A stretch of DNA of 14,646 nt from an uncultured Gammaproteobacteria bacterium (GCA_947258805.1 CAMYJV010000019.1:21133-35778), one strand, 5' to 3'; shown: positions 6,938-14,067, numbered from the stretch's first letter. Numbers and translations: made by a program. The notes: generated by a model from the sequence alone, not told the origin.

Positions 6938-9900
6938 TCAGGGCTCTTCGCTCTGCACCCAGAACGTGCGCACAAAGGGTCGTGCCGGCAGAATGGCGCC
7001 GCTCTCGCCGATCAACTCGGTTCCAACCAGTACCACGGGCTGCCCGTCGGCCCCCGGTGGAAACAAGATCTGGGGCTCCGGCGCGATGCCGCCCTGCACG
7101 AGGTCGATGGTCCGGTCGGCCGGATCGAAGTCGTCCTCCGGCTGATCGAGATTGGTCTCGCTGCGGCCGTCCAGGATGCTCACCGCGTACAGGCGATTCA
7201 GCCCGCCCGCGGGCACGCAGGCGTTACCCACATTGGCAGGTGTAAAAGACGTGAACAGCACCACGTCCGCGAAGGTGATGGCCGGGCTCAGTATTTTCTC
7301 GCCGTCACCGAGGACCATCTGCAAACGCCATCCCGCCTCATCCGGCGCTAGCACCGGTGCGCCGATGTTTGTGATGTTGGCGAGATTGTCCACGGTCAGT
7401 GGAGGCGGGTAGTCGTCGGTGTCGATGACTTCGAACACGGCGAAATCGCGCACAGAGAAAAACTGGTCATCGGCGGCGGCATCCAGCGGATGAGCCCGGT
7501 AACCGGAGCCGATGTTCAACGCAATATAGATAGTCTCTTCCCGGATCACTGGCACTACGTCAGGGGCTGCAAAGAACCGCCGTACTTCAGACGCGGGGGG
7601 CGAGCCACCGAGCTCGGTGCCACCCAGGGCCGCCAGCACGCCGCCTTCGCCCAGGTTTGCCGCACCGCTGCCGTTCAGCAGGTCGATGCGCCAGAGCTGG
7701 CCACCCATGTCGGCAAAGTAGAGCCGGTCGGTTAGCCCGTCGCCGTCCACGTCGAAAATGCGCAGCTCGGCGGGGATGGAGAAGCGCATACGGTCCAGGC
7801 GCAGGTCGTGCTCGGGGCCGCCCCCGGCGCTCCAAATGAGTTCGCCTGTCAGCAGATCGACCATGTACACCGCATTCCCGGCGTTGTCTTCGCGGAAGCT
7901 CCGGTTGTCCTGGCCGGTGTCATAACCACCACCGAATACAGCCACCCGCCGTTCTGACCCGCCCACATCGACCGTGGCGATCACCGGTGTTGACCAGGTC
8001 TGCCCGAGGCTGCCAAAGCCCGGGCTGCCAGCGTCATTCTCCCAGAGCACCACAGGCCGGTCCCGGTTAGTAACGTCCACCGCTAACACCGCATCGCCAC
8101 CCCGGCGCATGCCAAACATCAGTATCACGCGCTCGCCGCCTGCTATGCCTGCCTGGCCGTCACGGTCTTCTACGGTCACGATGATTTCGCCGTCCAGGCC
8201 GTAGACACGGGTGCCGGACACGTTATTTGTGTAGAGCGCGTTCGACGGCGGCAGGAGCAGAGCGGGAATGAAGGACCAGAGTTCCACGCCGGTTTCTGCA
8301 TCGATGGCGTGCAGGTAGCCCTCGTTGGTGGTGACATAGACGGTGGCATCAGGTGAGGCCTCTGTGCCGCCATAGAGAACGTTGACGGGTCGGCTGTGCA
8401 GGGGGTCACCCATCGCCTGCCGACTGTCAGTGGTGTCGCCGTCGTTGTCTTCGTCCAGCACGTCCAGGCCGCGAGCCCACTCGATGACATCGTCGCGGTC
8501 GTCCGAGGGCGCCCCCAGCACCGCGGCGGTAATAGCGGCGTTGGCGATTTCAAGCCGGTTCTGCCCGCCGGGGGCATTGAGATCACCGCTGGCGATATTC
8601 GTGAACACTTGCCGGGAATCAGCCGCTGGCAACTGGCTGGCCGCACCGCCCTGCCTGGGATCCGCTCCGTCCGGAGTGTCAGACCAGAAACTTTGAGACC
8701 CGTCAACAAAGAAGCCGGTGCTGGGATTAGTTGCCAGCTGGCCGTTCTGATCGATCAGGGACACGGTCAGTTCACCGCCATCTGCGTCGGTCTCCAACTC
8801 GTATTTCTTCAGATTGCCTGGCCAGCGCACGGTGTTACTCGGTTCGAAGACCGACACAAAGACCTGGTTCAGAGTCTCGGCCCGGTTATAGCTGTCTACC
8901 GGCACGCGCGGCGCCGTGAACAGCCCACCGTCTTCTTCAAAGCTTTCGGCCAGGTCGGCAAGCACGGCCGTCAGCTGCGCCGTGTCGTCGGCGCGGAAAT
9001 ACCGGCCGCCGCCGCGCTGCGCCGTGGACTGGAGACTGTCGATGTCCTGGGTGAAGCCGATGGTGTGTGTAATGACGTTCTGCTGGCCGTCGACAGTGGC
9101 CCGCAGGTCCGCTTTAAAGAGGTACTCTGCCATGTCGTCCAGGCAGGCCCCGTCACCGCTGCCGTCACAGCTCGGCCCGACAAGGTCTGCGAAGCCGGGC
9201 AGCGCGGTGATCTTGCCGTCGGCGCTGGTGTCCTCGCCCGGCTCACCGTCGGACAGCAGGATGATGTAGCTCTTCTGGCCGCGGTCGCCGATGGGCGAGT
9301 TGTAACCCGAGGCCGTCGGCGAGCCCCCGACGCGCGCCGCCGCGACGCTGTTGTCAGGGCCGACGTTGCCGTAATCCACCAGCCGGCCGGCCAGGTACTG
9401 CCCCGCCTCGTACAGGGTTTCCGACAGCGGCGTGGACCCGTCTGGCACGAGGCCGTTGATCGCGGTCTTGGCCGCCTCTCGGGAGCTTTCCAGGTCCGCC
9501 ATGGCCTGGATGACCGGGCCGCCTTCGTCCAGGTTGAATTTCATGATGGCCACGTTCATCGAATCCATGCTGTCGATGACCGTGTTCGTGACTTCTTGCA
9601 CGACCTCCAGGCGCGTCTTTGTGACGGTTGGAGGATTACTATTCCAATTCAACCAGTTACCATCAAAAATTGTGACGTTACTTGCAGATGCCCAGGCCGG
9701 TTCCGTGGCATTCGTGGCGGCCCAGGGCCCGGCTGCGCCGTCCGCCGCAAAGCCCTCACCAGACGTGCCGTTGCCGTGCAGACCGCGGTCGGCTTCACAC
9801 TCCACCGGGAAGGGCGCCGGCGCAGGCTCGCCGTCACCTGCAAGGAACTCTTCCAGCGTCAGCCATCGCTCGCGGTCAGCGTCCCAGCCGCGGTAGAGAT

Positions 9901-10273
9901 TGTCATAGCGGCCCACGAGGGCCAGGCGTTCGTCGGCCGCCGCGCAGAATTTGTCCGCTTTCGGGAAGCTCTGGGTAGCGCCGCATTCCGGCAGCTCGCC
10001 GGTCTGCGTGTAATAAATCGTGTTGGCGTCGAAGCAGCCGTCGAAGCTCTGCAGCGGATCCCAGCTGACCTGGGTATCAATCTGCGCACCCATGCTGCCC
10101 GAGTTGTCGACGATGAACAGCACGTTGGGAATATTGCAGCTCGCCGGGGCATCGAAGCCAGTGACAAAGAGCTCGGTGTCGTCGGCGTTCGCCACGCTCG
10201 CAAGCAGGGCTAAAGCCAGGGCTCTCAGCAGGGGGGCTCCGATGGTGTCGACAAGTCTCCGGGTGACCATCAC
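6938..10273 (-). CDS. pilY1: PilY1-type pilus tip adhesin, copy B (1111 aa)
   Basis: This is the second PilY1 paralogue, with the same architecture as copy A. A signal peptide ends near VANA(30), with mature DDTELFV. A von Willebrand A domain carries a complete MIDAS (D56-N-S58-G-S60, T281, D342), followed by the PilC-type beta-propeller from about residue 620. Both acidic loops are canonical here: DEDNDGDTTD (607-616) and DVDGDGLTD (841-849), the latter matching the calcium site that governs pilus retraction in P. aeruginosa PilY1. Cysteines are at 46, 80, 97, 110, 159, 369, 377 and 1019; C46 is unique to this copy, and the C-terminal pair of copy A is missing. The GTG start lies immediately after the stop of the CADC gene and has AGGGG with a 7-nt spacer; the next codon is an ATG that could serve instead. 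It is the last gene of operon B. Confidence 0.95.
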   Translation of the reverse strand: MMVTRRLVDTIGAPLLRALALALLASVANADDTELFVTGFDAPASCNIPNVLFIVDNSGSMGAQIDTQVSWDPLQSFDGCFDANTIYYTQTGELPECGATQSFPKADKFCAAADERLALVGRYDNLYRGWDADRERWLTLEEFLAGDGEPAPAPFPVECEADRGLHGNGTSGEGFAADGAAGPWAATNATEPAWASASNVTIFDGNWLNWNSNPPTVTKTRLEVVQEVTNTVIDSMDSMNVAIMKFNLDEGGPVIQAMADLESSREAAKTAINGLVPDGSTPLSETLYEAGQYLAGRLVDYGNVGPDNSVAAARVGGSPTASGYNSPIGDRGQKSYIILLSDGEPGEDTSADGKITALPGFADLVGPSCDGSGDGACLDDMAEYLFKADLRATVDGQQNVITHTIGFTQDIDSLQSTAQRGGGRYFRADDTAQLTAVLADLAESFEEDGGLFTAPRVPVDSYNRAETLNQVFVSVFEPSNTVRWPGNLKKYELETDADGGELTVSLIDQNGQLATNPSTGFFVDGSQSFWSDTPDGADPRQGGAASQLPAADSRQVFTNIASGDLNAPGGQNRLEIANAAITAAVLGAPSDDRDDVIEWARGLDVLDEDNDGDTTDSRQAMGDPLHSRPVNVLYGGTEASPDATVYVTTNEGYLHAIDAETGVELWSFIPALLLPPSNALYTNNVSGTRVYGLDGEIIVTVEDRDGQAGIAGGERVILMFGMRRGGDAVLAVDVTNRDRPVVLWENDAGSPGFGSLGQTWSTPVIATVDVGGSERRVAVFGGGYDTGQDNRSFREDNAGNAVYMVDLLTGELIWSAGGGPEHDLRLDRMRFSIPAELRIFDVDGDGLTDRLYFADMGGQLWRIDLLNGSGAANLGEGGVLAALGGTELGGSPPASEVRRFFAAPDVVPVIREETIYIALNIGSGYRAHPLDAAADDQFFSVRDFAVFEVIDTDDYPPPLTVDNLANITNIGAPVLAPDEAGWRLQMVLGDGEKILSPAITFADVVLFTSFTPANVGNACVPAGGLNRLYAVSILDGRSETNLDQPEDDFDPADRTIDLVQGGIAPEPQILFPPGADGQPVVLVGTELIGESGAILPARPFVRTFWVQSEEP

Positions 10274-10648
10274 TCAGTTGCCCCTGCGTGGCGACAGGCG
10301 CAGCCGCCGCACGTATTCCGCATCCGGTTCCAGGAACAGTGTGATCATGCCTTCGCGGCCCGCCGGTTCCCGGGCTTTTTGCACAAACTCCTCGCGTTCC
10401 ACCTGCCCGGCAGGCGACACTTCGTAGCGGGTGGCCGCGTCGACGCGCAACCAGCTGACCGGGCAGTCGGCACAGCGTCGAATGGCGAGCCGGCCGATAT
10501 TCAGCTGCCAGAGAGGCACGTTGGCAGTCCGCAGTTCCAACGGTGTTTCGCGGATAACGAGCGCGGCCACTGCCACCTGGTTCCAGACGAGCAGGATGGT
10601 GGCCAGCATCAGCATGCCGGCAAACAGGCGGGTCAGGGACTGGTGCAT
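10274..10648 (-). CDS. Small exported CADC-motif protein, copy B (124 aa), unknown function
   Basis: This is the paralogue of the CADC protein in operon A, in the same slot between pilX and pilY1. An N-terminal signal peptide or anchor (hydrophobic residues about 8-28, possible cleavage after VAVA) is followed by LAIRRCADCPVSWLRVDAATRYEV, with C59 and C62. From the first Cys to the T-x-Y element the spacing equals that of copy A. The rest (charged, REEFVQKAREPAGREG, then YVRRLRLSPRRGN) is basic at the end, whereas copy A ends in VNRIILSVWD. The ATG has GAGG with an 8-nt spacer, 20 nt after the pilX-B stop, and its TGA abuts the pilY1-B start, which implies tight coupling to PilY1 synthesis. 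Function unknown; a role as periplasmic partner of the tip proteins is inference. Confidence 0.85.
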   Translation of the reverse strand: MHQSLTRLFAGMLMLATILLVWNQVAVAALVIRETPLELRTANVPLWQLNIGRLAIRRCADCPVSWLRVDAATRYEVSPAGQVEREEFVQKAREPAGREGMITLFLEPDAEYVRRLRLSPRRGN

Positions 10649-10668
10649 CTTCTGTGCCTCATAACGCT

Positions 10669-11115
10669 CTATTCCGGGCTGCGTAGATTGACCTGAACAA
10701 GGCCTTGTGACTGGGTGGAGCGTGCGCCGCGCTGATCGGTGCTCCCCGTGGCGTCAATCTGGTAGTGAAAAAACTGGAATTCTGAAGAGCTGTAGCCGCT
10801 GTAGACCTCGCCTTCGTCCAGGAACGTGATGGTGGCTTGGTACTCACCGTCAAGTTCGTCTATCCGGACCGCGCCGAGATCCGCGGTCCAGCCGGTGGCC
10901 GGAATCACCAGCCCCGACGCCTGGCCCTCGGCATCGGCAAGCGCGGCTTCCGCCAGGCGAAAGGCGTTTTCGCGATACTGGGTGTTGCCGGCCATCAGCA
11001 ATTCCAGCGCTGCGGTGCGCATCGTCGACACTGCCAGCAATGTCAGTACGAGCAGCAGGACCAGGCCCACCACCAGTGCCGCGCCCGTTTGTGCCTGGGG
11101 TAATCTTCTAGACAC
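10669..11115 (-). CDS. pilX: PilX-type minor pilin, copy B (148 aa)
   Basis: This is the GspK-like minor pilin of operon B. The leader ends in QAQTG, then AALVVGLVLLLVLTLLAVSTM and the PilX signature TAALELLMAGNTQYRENAFRLAEAALA. Mature +5 is not Glu, as usual for PilX. Unlike copy A it has no cysteine at all. I choose the GTG at 11115, which has GGAG with a 6-nt spacer and overlaps the end of pilW-B by 8 nt; a GTG four codons upstream lacks a ribosome site. The overlap points to translational coupling with pilW-B. Confidence 0.88.
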   Translation of the reverse strand: MSRRLPQAQTGAALVVGLVLLLVLTLLAVSTMRTAALELLMAGNTQYRENAFRLAEAALADAEGQASGLVIPATGWTADLGAVRIDELDGEYQATITFLDEGEVYSGYSSSEFQFFHYQIDATGSTDQRGARSTQSQGLVQVNLRSPE

Positions 11116-12079
11116 CTTCAACTCCACCGCTGCTATTTCTCAGGAAGACCGTTTTGCTGACGGCGACTCGCCGGAAGGTATCCGGGTAGCCGTCGGTGAC
11201 GCCTGGTTGTATCGGTGCGAGGTCCGCGTCTGCCGGCGTGTAGACACGGTCGTCCCGGAAGCCCTGGCCCGTCTCGTCCGTTTCCGACCGCACCAGCATC
11301 CACAGGCGCACCGCAATCACACGCGCCGCCGCGCCCGGGGCAGCCAGCGGGTGGTCACCGTCGACATAGCGGTCAACCTGCCGATTACCGGTGGTGTCGA
11401 GGCCGAACTGCACCTGCAGGTTCTCCACCCCGGGAATTACTTCCTGGTCGTCCAGCCGGCCGCTGGCGCCGCCGTCCACCAGCGTCAGCCGGCGCAGCGC
11501 GGGCACGTTCGCATCGAAGGTGGACTCGCCAATGTAATAGGCATTTACCACCACATCTCTGACCACGCCGTTCGCACGCCCCGGCAGCACGGCGTCGTCG
11601 AACAAGTCGCCGCCGTTGATGTTGCTTTCTACCTGTACCCGTCCCACGGTCAGCTCGGCGCTGGTATCTCGCGCGCCCGCGTGGCGCAGCACCAGCACGT
11701 CTGAGTCAGCGCGCGGATTGCGGCCGGTGCAGTCCAGGTCGTAGTTGTCATCACGCGCTTCCACCGGTGCGTTCACCTGCATTGCGAACGCAGTGGCCTC
11801 CAGGTTGGTCGCCCCGGCACAACTCACCACGATTCCCGCGGTGTTGATCAGGCCGGGTACGTTCGTTCGGCCCCAGTAGCGCGCCAGCTGGATGTCGGGC
11901 TCCAGGGAGTCCAGTGCGAAGCGAACATTTTCTTGCAGCCGCGCCAGGCTGTCGGCTGTGCGGAAGCTGGAACGGCTTTCGATGTAGACGGTGATAGCCC
12001 CGCCGATCAGGATGGTGCCGATGGCCATTGCGACCATCATTTCCACCAGCGTCATACCGCGAAGTCTCGAGGGGTTCAT
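11108..12079 (-). CDS. pilW: PilW-type minor pilin, copy B (323 aa)
   Basis: This is the GspJ-like minor pilin of operon B. A short leader MNPSRLRG precedes MTLVEMMVAMAIGTILIGG, with Glu at mature +5 and Met at +1. SRSSFRTADSLARLQENVRFALD and the blocks GVENLQVQFG, RYVDGDHP and VAVRLWMLVRSE align with copy A. Two cysteines (VVSCAG, DLDCTG) match those of copy A. The start ATG overlaps the pilV-B stop in an ATGA arrangement; an AGGAG lies 11 nt upstream, rather far, so the overlap probably provides re-initiation. The frame is open further upstream but only inside pilV-B. The C-terminus carries eight residues (SSGGVEGV) beyond the end of copy A. Confidence 0.93.
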   Translation of the reverse strand: MNPSRLRGMTLVEMMVAMAIGTILIGGAITVYIESRSSFRTADSLARLQENVRFALDSLEPDIQLARYWGRTNVPGLINTAGIVVSCAGATNLEATAFAMQVNAPVEARDDNYDLDCTGRNPRADSDVLVLRHAGARDTSAELTVGRVQVESNINGGDLFDDAVLPGRANGVVRDVVVNAYYIGESTFDANVPALRRLTLVDGGASGRLDDQEVIPGVENLQVQFGLDTTGNRQVDRYVDGDHPLAAPGAAARVIAVRLWMLVRSETDETGQGFRDDRVYTPADADLAPIQPGVTDGYPDTFRRVAVSKTVFLRNSSGGVEGV

Positions 12080-12540
12080 GGGCCCGTGAACTCCTGCGTG
12101 ACCAGCACGTATTCGACCGGTTCTACCTGGCCGGTTTCTGGCCAGCTGAGGGTAATCATGAATTGCGTTAGCGGTGGTGCATTGGCTACCGCGATCGTGG
12201 CCGTTGGATCGCCCGGCAGGCGGGCGACGACATCCTGGTTCCAGGTGAACCAGTCGTCGGCGGCCAGCTCGGCTGCGGTGCATGCAGCCACGCCGTTGAC
12301 ACAGCCATTGTCCGCGCCCGGGCCCGCGCCTGCATATGCCACTCCCGCGTTGGGGTTAGCACGAATCCGGTCTGCCATGTCCGCAGCCAGGGTGACGGCG
12401 GTAATCCGGTTCAGGGAGGTGCGGCCAGCTTTCAGGCTTTCGACGTACAGCGCCGCGATGCCCAGCAGGCCGACAGACAACACGACAAGCGAGACGAGAA
12501 TCTCTACTAATGTGAATCCTTCCACCTGCCGGCGCATCAT
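12076..12540 (-). CDS. pilV: PilV-type minor pilin, copy B (154 aa)
   Basis: This is the GspI-like minor pilin of operon B. The leader MMRRQVEG precedes FTLVEILVSLVVLSVGLLG; the body carries the same LAADMADRIRANP block and the cysteine pair (C80, C87 in CVNGVAACT) as copy A. The ATG at 12540 has GAGG with a 7-nt spacer and overlaps the stop of an upstream mini-ORF by four bases. In copy A the gene begins 11 nt after fimU; here 95 nt intervene. The first codons (ATGATGCGCCGG) are also found directly behind the fimU-B stop, which suggests a duplicated start region. Confidence 0.92.
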   Translation of the reverse strand: MMRRQVEGFTLVEILVSLVVLSVGLLGIAALYVESLKAGRTSLNRITAVTLAADMADRIRANPNAGVAYAGAGPGADNGCVNGVAACTAAELAADDWFTWNQDVVARLPGDPTATIAVANAPPLTQFMITLSWPETGQVEPVEYVLVTQEFTGP

Positions 12541-12631
12541 TTCATCACCTCGGCCACGGAGGTGCCGACCACCCGCCGGCGCAGCAAGTAAGGCCCGCCG
12601 CTAAATTGTTGCCTTCTGACCCGCCGGCGCA
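12524..12631 (-). repeat. Three copies of a 13-bp TGCGCCGGC-type motif at 47-48 nt spacing
   Basis: On the minus strand TGCGCCGGCGGGT occurs at 12631-12619 and 12583-12571, and with one change (TGCGCCGGCAGGT) at 12536-12524. The start-to-start distances are 48 and 47 nt. The sequences between the copies are not alike. The first and third copies each follow ATGA and encode the same MMRR beginning. Decayed tandem duplication of the pilV-B start is the simplest reading; a protein or RNA signal is possible. Confidence 0.5.
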
Positions 12632-12635
12632 TCAT
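12537..12635 (-). CDS. Possible 32-codon leader mini-ORF between fimU-B and pilV-B
   Basis: A short reading frame starts with ATG immediately after the fimU-B TGA, has a GGGGGG ribosome-site-like tract 7 nt upstream, and ends with a TGA that overlaps the pilV-B ATG by four bases. Its product would begin MMRRRVRRQQ and be strongly basic, with eight Arg in 32 residues. It is in a different frame from pilV-B and has no pilin helix. It could be a re-initiation bridge that carries ribosomes across the 95-nt spacer, a regulatory leader peptide, or a chance frame left by duplication of the pilV start. I have no evidence that the peptide itself has a function. Confidence 0.25.
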   Translation of the reverse strand: MMRRRVRRQQFSGGPYLLRRRVVGTSVAEVMK

Positions 12636-13250
12636 TCAGCAACCCCCCAGCGGGTTATCCGGACCCTGGACCAGCCCGTGCTCGGCGAACACGCGCGGAT
12701 GGCCCGTGACCGATATCCGCACCCAGCGTCCGGCTGCGAGACCGCCACTGATTGTCTGGTCACCGCGCGGATCGCAGAGCTGCAGGTCCGTGACGCCGGG
12801 CGTTATCCCGGCGAGATCCGTGCGAAAACCGTTGGCAGCAAAGGCGACGTACACGGGGTTGCCGCCGCCGGCCAGGGCGCTGTTGTCGGCGATCATTGCG
12901 GGCAGCGCGGGCCGGGCGCTGATTAACACTTCGCCCGCTTCAAGCTGCGCGTTCGCATTGGCGTCGGCAAAAACCAGCCAGCCGGCGCCGAAATCGGCGG
13001 CTGCATCGCAATTGGGGTTGGGGGCATTCGCATCGCTGCTCGCACAGACCACGACCGTGACCCTGCGCTGCAGCGCCTCGCTTCTTGCCAGGTGCATCGA
13101 CGAGACCAGGTCGTTGGCCGCGGCGGTCATGCGATTGTTCTGGATGAAGTCCGTAAAGGTCGGAATCCCGAACGACAGGACGACGGCAGCGACCGCCAAG
13201 GTGACCATGAGCTCCACCAGGGTGACGCCTTCTGAGTGCATCTTTCCCAT
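12636..13250 (-). CDS. fimU: FimU/GspH-type minor pilin, copy B (204 aa)
   Basis: This is the GspH/FimT-domain pseudopilin at the head of operon B. The leader MGKMHSEG precedes VTLVELMVTLAVAAVVLSFGIP, then NNRMTAAANDLVSSMHLARSEALQRR. Four cysteines (69, 81, 159, 204) correspond to those of copy A, including a C-terminal Cys in an identical NPLGGC end. The GRxR-like site reads GHPR (183-186). The ATG at 13250 has no clear ribosome site; the ATG three codons later (13241) has only GGGA at short distance, and the leader works with either. The gene is 106 nt downstream of fimT, so it may share a transcript with it. Confidence 0.87.
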   Translation of the reverse strand: MGKMHSEGVTLVELMVTLAVAAVVLSFGIPTFTDFIQNNRMTAAANDLVSSMHLARSEALQRRVTVVVCASSDANAPNPNCDAAADFGAGWLVFADANANAQLEAGEVLISARPALPAMIADNSALAGGGNPVYVAFAANGFRTDLAGITPGVTDLQLCDPRGDQTISGGLAAGRWVRISVTGHPRVFAEHGLVQGPDNPLGGC

Positions 13251-13356
13251 TTGCAGCTAGTTTGCCGGCGTCGGCGTTGCGGGGGAAATTGACCGGACAA
13301 GTGGTCTTTTCCCGGGCGCGAAACCAGGTTTACATATTGCTCACAGTGGCTTATGA

Positions 13357-13887
13357 CTAACACTTGATTCTTGCTCTGGCTTCCGCGCTGGAGGCAAGGC
13401 GTGGCCTGCCCGTAGGGCTGATGACCACGGCGCGAACCGCAGCCGAGCCACGGCTGTCGCAAAAACCGATGGTGCCGTTGGTGTCGCGTCGGGTGAATGG
13501 CCGGAACTCGTAGGCCGCGCGGTTGCTTTGCAGTTCAACGCCGGTTCGCCGCCCGCGCATCGCCAGCACGCTGGCGATATCTGCAACGGGTGGGTCGGCC
13601 GGCGCGATCACGCCCCAGCCGTCCTGCCAGCTGCCGCCAGGTGGGCACCTAGTAGCCACCGCGCCGGGGCACAGCACGACGGTTTGACCGCGCAGATTGG
13701 CCGCCTGCCTGGCCAGGTGCAGGTCGTGCACCATCGCATTCACGGCCGCCGTCATTCGCGCTTCCAGCAAGAGGTGACGAAACCCGGGAACGGCCACCGT
13801 TAGCAGTATTGCGCCCGCGGCAACGGCGGCTAACAGTTCCACCAGCGTCAGTCCGGTCGGCGGGCGTGGAATCTGCAGGGTGGGCAT
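13357..13887 (-). CDS. fimT: FimT/GspH-type minor pilin with GRxR tail (176 aa)
   Basis: This is a third, more distant GspH/FimT-domain prepilin. The leader MPTLQIPRPPTG precedes LTLVELLAAVAAGAILLTVAVPGF, then EARMTAAVNAMVHDLHLARQAANLRG. Cysteines at 73, 81, 143 and 176 follow the same pattern as the FimU proteins, and the last residue is again Cys. The tail carries ISPTGRPRL, with GRPR at 160-163, an exact GRxR motif. In FimT of Legionella and relatives this C-terminal motif binds DNA during natural transformation, so I name it FimT rather than FimU; the position just upstream of fimU is as in Pseudomonas. The ATG has AAGGA with a 7-nt spacer. It is divergent from the Irr-like regulator. Confidence 0.83.
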   Translation of the reverse strand: MPTLQIPRPPTGLTLVELLAAVAAGAILLTVAVPGFRHLLLEARMTAAVNAMVHDLHLARQAANLRGQTVVLCPGAVATRCPPGGSWQDGWGVIAPADPPVADIASVLAMRGRRTGVELQSNRAAYEFRPFTRRDTNGTIGFCDSRGSAAVRAVVISPTGRPRLASSAEARARIKC

Positions 13888-13930
13888 CGAGCGTTCCTTC
13901 CACCAGGGCGAACAAGTGCGTGACGCTCAA

Positions 13931-13959
13931 GCTAGCGGCCGGCCGAGGCCCGGCCCAGC
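13931..13959. repeat. GC-rich inverted repeat in the divergent fimT / regulator region
   Basis: GGCCGG (13937-13942) and CCGGCC (13950-13955) can pair around a 7-nt loop, with outer GCT/AGC (13931-13933 and 13957-13959) able to extend the stem across a bulge. It lies about 45-70 nt upstream of the fimT start. No T tract follows on either strand, so it is not an obvious terminator; it could lie in the fimT leader or be a protein site. Chance is plausible in DNA this rich in G+C. Confidence 0.3.
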
Positions 13960-14009
13960 GGCGATTCCACTTAATCTGGGCAGAAATCGGTGCCTGCGTG
14001 CACGGTGGT

Positions 14010-14039
14010 TTTACAGGCGGGAAACGGCGCAGGTACAAT
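14010..14039 (+). promoter_or_regulatory. Sigma70-type promoter of the Irr-like regulator
   Basis: TTTACA (14010-14015) and TACAAT (14034-14039) are separated by 18 bp, each close to the sigma70 consensus. Transcription would start near 14046, about 20 nt before the proposed CTG start and its GGGGG ribosome site. The 180-nt region also must hold the fimT promoter on the other strand, which I could not identify. No iron-control or Fur box is evident to me. Confidence 0.6.
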
Positions 14040-14067
14040 GGAAGGCGTCTAAACGGGGGCTAAGCAT

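Noticed and set aside
6214..7245. 343-codon plus-strand frame spanning fimU-A, the gap and the end of pilY1-B
   Set aside because: It is antisense to two well-supported genes and its product is low-complexity Arg/Pro/Gly-rich without a family match.
8396..10213. 605-codon open frame on the plus strand opposite pilY1-B
   Set aside because: It lies wholly antisense to a clear PilY1 gene, has no recognisable domain, and long antisense frames are expected in G+C-rich coding DNA.
427..10273. Integrin-type RGD motif in the PilY1 proteins
   Set aside because: The nearby conserved string is MRRGGD; no RGD was found in either copy.
13331..13360. Possible promoter for fimU-B (TTAGTC, 18 bp, TATGTA on the minus strand)
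   Set aside because: Each hexamer matches the consensus at only about half its positions; fimU-B may be transcribed with fimT.
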